From Gallibacterium melopsittaci (GTDB lineage Bacteria; Pseudomonadota; Gammaproteobacteria; Enterobacterales; Pasteurellaceae): 64,000 nucleotides of DNA. The DNA lies in NCBI RefSeq assembly GCF_042433085.1, contig NZ_JBHLWA010000024.1, positions 54,895-118,894 of the forward strand, given 5' to 3'. Below the pieces are notes generated by a model. That model was not told the DNA's origin, ran no database searches, and was given only the letters and a program-made list of their open reading frames with translations. The translations under genes were made by a program, and so were the position numbers. Positions 61,005 through 64,000 of the stretch are shown here, in pieces (within the stretch, counting starts at the first letter, position 1; every line of letters begins with the position of its first letter).

Positions 61005-61805
61005 ATGAAAAAACGTCATTTAATTAGTTTATTTTGTGGGGTATCGCTTCCATTTGCTGCTCAAGCACATGATCTTTGGGTATATGGACAACAAGTTACA
61101 GCTGGCAAACCTTTACAGGCCGTGTTGGGTTATGGTGATCGTTTTCCATTAGGTGAACCTATTGCAGAAAGCCGACTCAATATTTTTGATCCATTGGTGT
61201 TACACATGGTTGATGGTAGTAAAGAAACCTTAACCCAACAAGGTGAAAACTATCATTATGTTACTAAACAGAATTTATCTGCAGGTGAATATAAAATTTC
61301 TGCTAGCTATAAACCGACATTTTGGTCAAAAAATGCGAAAGGGTGGAAACGTGAAAACTTAACACAAATGCAAGATACGAATTATTGTGAAGAGTCTAGT
61401 ATGTTTGCTACCACCTATATTAATACAGGAGGTGATGTGAGTGATTTTGCGATTGCCCCAGTTGGCTTACCGTTAGAAATTGTGCCATTAGTTGATCCTA
61501 CAGATATCCGTCCTTTAGAAGCGGTGCCTTTTCAAGTTCTCTATAACGGCAAACCAGCAAAAGAGGTTGTGGTGATTGGTACTACCAATGAATTTACTAA
61601 ATTAGATGAAAAAGCGGTTTATGATCATCGTGAACCACAAGCCTTTTCAGGAAAAACTGATACACAAGGAAAAATTAATATTATTCCAGCATTAGCGGGA
61701 ATCTGGAAGATTAAGACATCTTATGAAATGCCATATCCAGATCAAAAGATTTGCCAAAAACGTAAGTTATATAGCACTTATACGTTTAGCGTAAATGCAA
61801 AATAA
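61005..61805 (+). CDS. DUF4198 periplasmic protein in an iron operon
   Basis: 266 residues. The signal peptide is cut probably after AQA; HDLWVYG begins the mature DUF4198 domain, whose N-terminal His is often a metal ligand. Later blocks include ENLTQMQDTNYCEESSMFATTYINTGG and the C-terminal FSGKTDTQGKINIIPALAGIWKIKTSY. Related proteins accompany metal transporters (for example nickel ECF systems). Here the neighbours are a siderophore ABC transporter and receptor, so a role in iron or siderophore handling is inferred. CAGGAGTAAGTT precedes the ATG. Confidence 0.8.
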   Translation: MKKRHLISLFCGVSLPFAAQAHDLWVYGQQVTAGKPLQAVLGYGDRFPLGEPIAESRLNIFDPLVLHMVDGSKETLTQQGENYHYVTKQNLSAGEYKISASYKPTFWSKNAKGWKRENLTQMQDTNYCEESSMFATTYINTGGDVSDFAIAPVGLPLEIVPLVDPTDIRPLEAVPFQVLYNGKPAKEVVVIGTTNEFTKLDEKAVYDHREPQAFSGKTDTQGKINIIPALAGIWKIKTSYEMPYPDQKICQKRKLYSTYTFSVNAK

Positions 61806-61849
61806 TTAACTAACTTTTTATTCATCTTTAAGTAACCTAAGGAGCTTTT

Positions 61850-63907
61850 ATGCAAAAGAAAATATTTAAATTATCGTTACTATCAACGGCATTGTTGCTA
61901 TCAATAAATCCAGCAATGGCAGAAGAAACGCAGGAGTTGGATGCGATTGATGTGGTGGCTGGTTCAATGTACCGTATGGGAGAAGTCCCTGTATATCAAG
62001 CAAAATCAGCTGTTGCCATGACACGTGAACAGCTTGATCAGCAAAATATTAGCAAAATGGACGAAATTGGTCGTTATCAATCTGGTTTCCAAAATCAAGT
62101 ATTTGGTGAAGATACAAATACCAACTGGTTTAGAGTGCGTGGTACTGAAGTTACGCAAGCAGTAGATGGTTTACCTTTGTTTAGTTATGGTTTCTTTACT
62201 CCTTATACGAATGCTTTTGCGTTAGAAGCGATAGAGATCACCAAAGGGGCGGATGCAATGACCTTTGGGGCAGCGAAATCTGGTGGTTTAATTAACTATG
62301 TGACTAAACGTCCACACAAAGAACAAATTGGTAAGGGCGAGTTCAAAATAAATATGGGGAATAATACTCAATATGGTTTTGCCGCAGATTATACAGGTGC
62401 TATCAATGGTGATGAAAGTTTACGTTATCGCTTAGTAAGTTCATATGGTGCAAAAGATGGACAGTGGGAAGGAACTAAAAATAGCACTTTCTATATTTCG
62501 CCAACAGTAGAATGGGACATCAGTGATCGTACTCGTTTCACTTTATTAACCAGTTATCAATTTGATAAAGGGATTCCTAGTTCAAACTTCTTACCACAGG
62601 AGGGAAGTTTAGTGGCATTTCCTAATGGAGAATATATCAGTCGTTCCACTAATTTAGGAGATCCAATTAACGATAGAGAATATAATCGTCAATACAATAT
62701 TGGTTATGAGTTAAATCATCAATTTACTGATAATCTCTCTTTTAGCAGTAGCTATCGTTATTCATATGTTAATAATTTCCATCGTGGTTCTTATGTCTAT
62801 CCTTCCGTTGATTCGACAACCTATGATGTAATACGTGGTGTTGTTTATAATAATGGTACCTTAAAATCTCACGTTTTAGATAATCATATCAACTGGCAGT
62901 TTGAGCAAGATTGGTTTAAAAATACAGTAAGTGTGGGAGTTGATTATCGTCATCAAAAAGTGAATGCATTTTATACCTTGTTTGGTAGTACGAGTAGTAC
63001 TAATGCTTTTAATGTCCACTCAGGCTATAACCAAAATCAGAACGTAAGTTCAGCGCCATATGCAACGATTACGGCACGCCAATTAGGACTTTATTTACAA
63101 AATCAAAGCCGTTTCTTTGATACGGTGGTATTAAACCTTGGTATACGCCATGATCGAGCTAAACAAGATGAATATACTTCTACGCAAACAGTTAAAAATA
63201 ATTACACTTCTTATTCTGGTTCATTAATGTATGAGATGCCGTTTGGTTTAAATCCATATATTAGCTATAGTGAATCATTTTCTTTACCTGTAGGATTAAG
63301 TGGTAATCAGACACTTTATGATCCAAATATTACACATCAATATGAAGCTGGAATTAAATATTTACCTAGTTGGTTAGATGGTTCGATTACTTTTGCTGGA
63401 TTTAGAGCCAAAGATAAAGGTGCATTAATTTCTAATGGTGTAGGAGCAACAGAAAGTAACAAAGATCCTGTTTATCGCAAAGGAATTGAAGTACAAGCAG
63501 ATGTGAATGTGCTACAAAATTGGAATGTCAGTTTAGCTTATACTTACCTTAAATCGATTACTCGTACCAATACAGGCGATGTACGCAATCCATTATTACC
63601 GAAACATACTTTTGCTGCAAAAACAGATTATACCTTTGATAAAGGTATGTTAAACGGTTTAACTGTTGGTGCAGGTGTGCGTTATATTGGTAAGAGTGTG
63701 ACAGCACAAGGCTCACTCTATTCGGGTAGAGAAGTGCCATCTGCAACATTAGTGGATTTAATGGCTCGTTATCAATTTACGCCAAATTGGAGTACGCAAC
63801 TTAATGTAGAGAATGTAGGTAACCGCCGTTATCTCGCAGGTTGTGATTACTATTGCTATTATGGCGCAGGACGTAATATTAATGCTACTTTAACTTATAA
63901 GTTTTAA
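61850..63907 (+). CDS. TonB-dependent siderophore receptor (FhuA/FhuE-like)
   Basis: 685 residues. Signal peptide to PAMA. A TonB-box-like LDAIDVVAG is near 31-39. The plug at about 45-165 has NWFRVRGTEVTQAVDGLPLF and IEITKGADAMTFGAAKSGGLINYVTKRP. The barrel ends YGAGRNINATLTYKF with a terminal Phe. The adjacent fhuCDB-like genes suggest a hydroxamate siderophore as substrate; this is inference. AAGGAGCTT precedes the ATG. The next feature is the second IS, 20 bp after the stop. Confidence 0.9.
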   Translation: MQKKIFKLSLLSTALLLSINPAMAEETQELDAIDVVAGSMYRMGEVPVYQAKSAVAMTREQLDQQNISKMDEIGRYQSGFQNQVFGEDTNTNWFRVRGTEVTQAVDGLPLFSYGFFTPYTNAFALEAIEITKGADAMTFGAAKSGGLINYVTKRPHKEQIGKGEFKINMGNNTQYGFAADYTGAINGDESLRYRLVSSYGAKDGQWEGTKNSTFYISPTVEWDISDRTRFTLLTSYQFDKGIPSSNFLPQEGSLVAFPNGEYISRSTNLGDPINDREYNRQYNIGYELNHQFTDNLSFSSSYRYSYVNNFHRGSYVYPSVDSTTYDVIRGVVYNNGTLKSHVLDNHINWQFEQDWFKNTVSVGVDYRHQKVNAFYTLFGSTSSTNAFNVHSGYNQNQNVSSAPYATITARQLGLYLQNQSRFFDTVVLNLGIRHDRAKQDEYTSTQTVKNNYTSYSGSLMYEMPFGLNPYISYSESFSLPVGLSGNQTLYDPNITHQYEAGIKYLPSWLDGSITFAGFRAKDKGALISNGVGATESNKDPVYRKGIEVQADVNVLQNWNVSLAYTYLKSITRTNTGDVRNPLLPKHTFAAKTDYTFDKGMLNGLTVGAGVRYIGKSVTAQGSLYSGREVPSATLVDLMARYQFTPNWSTQLNVENVGNRRYLAGCDYYCYYGAGRNINATLTYKF

Positions 63908-63927
63908 AAAATTAAGGTCTAGCCATC

Positions 63928-64000
63928 TGATCTGCACCCCTAAAGTTGGACTTATTATCCAACAGACAGAGGTGCAGATTTTTTATGACCAAATATAACC
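63928..64000 (+). mobile_element. Left end of a second IS150-group copy (continues past the window)
   Basis: TGATCTGCACCCCTAAAGTT at 63928 and the following bases repeat the left end of the element at 9273 almost exactly; I see two differences in the shared 73 bp (TCAT/TTAT and GATAG/GACAG). orfA starts at 63985 (ATG ACC AAA TAT AAC). It is on the same strand as the first copy. The bases before it (AAGGTCTAGCCATC) look like one arm of a hairpin. Confidence 0.9.

Noticed and set aside
1..64000. tRNA, rRNA or tmRNA genes
   Set aside because: No cloverleaf with TTCGA-type loops or rRNA sequence was seen on either strand; a covariance-model scan was not possible.

Overview
The window is a contiguous piece of an AT-rich gammaproteobacterial chromosome, almost certainly from the Pasteurellaceae. 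The evidence is a haem/NAD-utilisation lipoprotein e(P4) gene, a sialic-acid cluster with an RpiR-type regulator in the Haemophilus order (nanE-nanK-...-regulator-nanA), the lpoA-yraN-diaA-dolP block divergent from rsmI, matP, and a trimeric autotransporter with an extended Pasteurellaceae-type signal peptide. I cannot assign a genus. The usual Pasteurellaceae uptake-signal cores look strikingly rare by eye. One run of 84 N marks a gap at 9736-9819.

Layout. 1-7130 is housekeeping: the 3' end of sohB, then yoaH, elyC and matP on +, and an rhtC-like exporter, pgpA, thiL, nusB, ribH and ettA on -. The nusB gene carries a diverged in-frame internal duplication. 7310-9252 is a two-gene ATP-grasp/alpha-beta hydrolase operon of unknown product. 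9253-20657 is an accessory island: an internally deleted IS3-family (IS150-group) element, a fossil of an IS30-type transposase, a 9.65-kb gene for a 3217-residue trimeric autotransporter adhesin with a G9 tract in its signal-peptide region, and decayed gene ends. 20658-32555 returns to the core genome: an esterase, rsmI, the lpoA block, e(P4), lemA with two TPM-domain genes, grxD, a phosphoglycerate-mutase-like gene, an SLC13/TrkA-C permease and zapC. 32575-36069 holds rnm, yciO, rluB and cysB. 36301-40157 is the nan operon. 40212-44435 holds tag, a truncated globin, znuBC and mepM. 44617-47577 is a Fur-box-preceded TonB receptor and siderophore-esterase pair. 47607-57266 holds mrcB, a SulP transporter, an iron-dependent alcohol dehydrogenase, accD, truA, rplY, a DedA gene and a bioD-like gene. 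57373-63907 is a second Fur-box-preceded iron locus (fhuCDB-like ABC transporter, DUF4198 protein, TonB receptor). It ends at the left end of a second copy of the same IS at 63928.

How it works together. Two iron loci supply different parts of siderophore use: an outer-membrane receptor with a secreted-type hydrolase in one, and a receptor with a complete inner-membrane ABC importer in the other. The nan genes convert sialic acid to GlcNAc-6-P, but neither the transporter nor nagBA is present here. The most notable observations are the nusB duplication, the probable phase-variable giant adhesin, IS insertion at the loop of a terminator-like hairpin, and a terminator hairpin lying inside the first codons of the siderophore-esterase gene.
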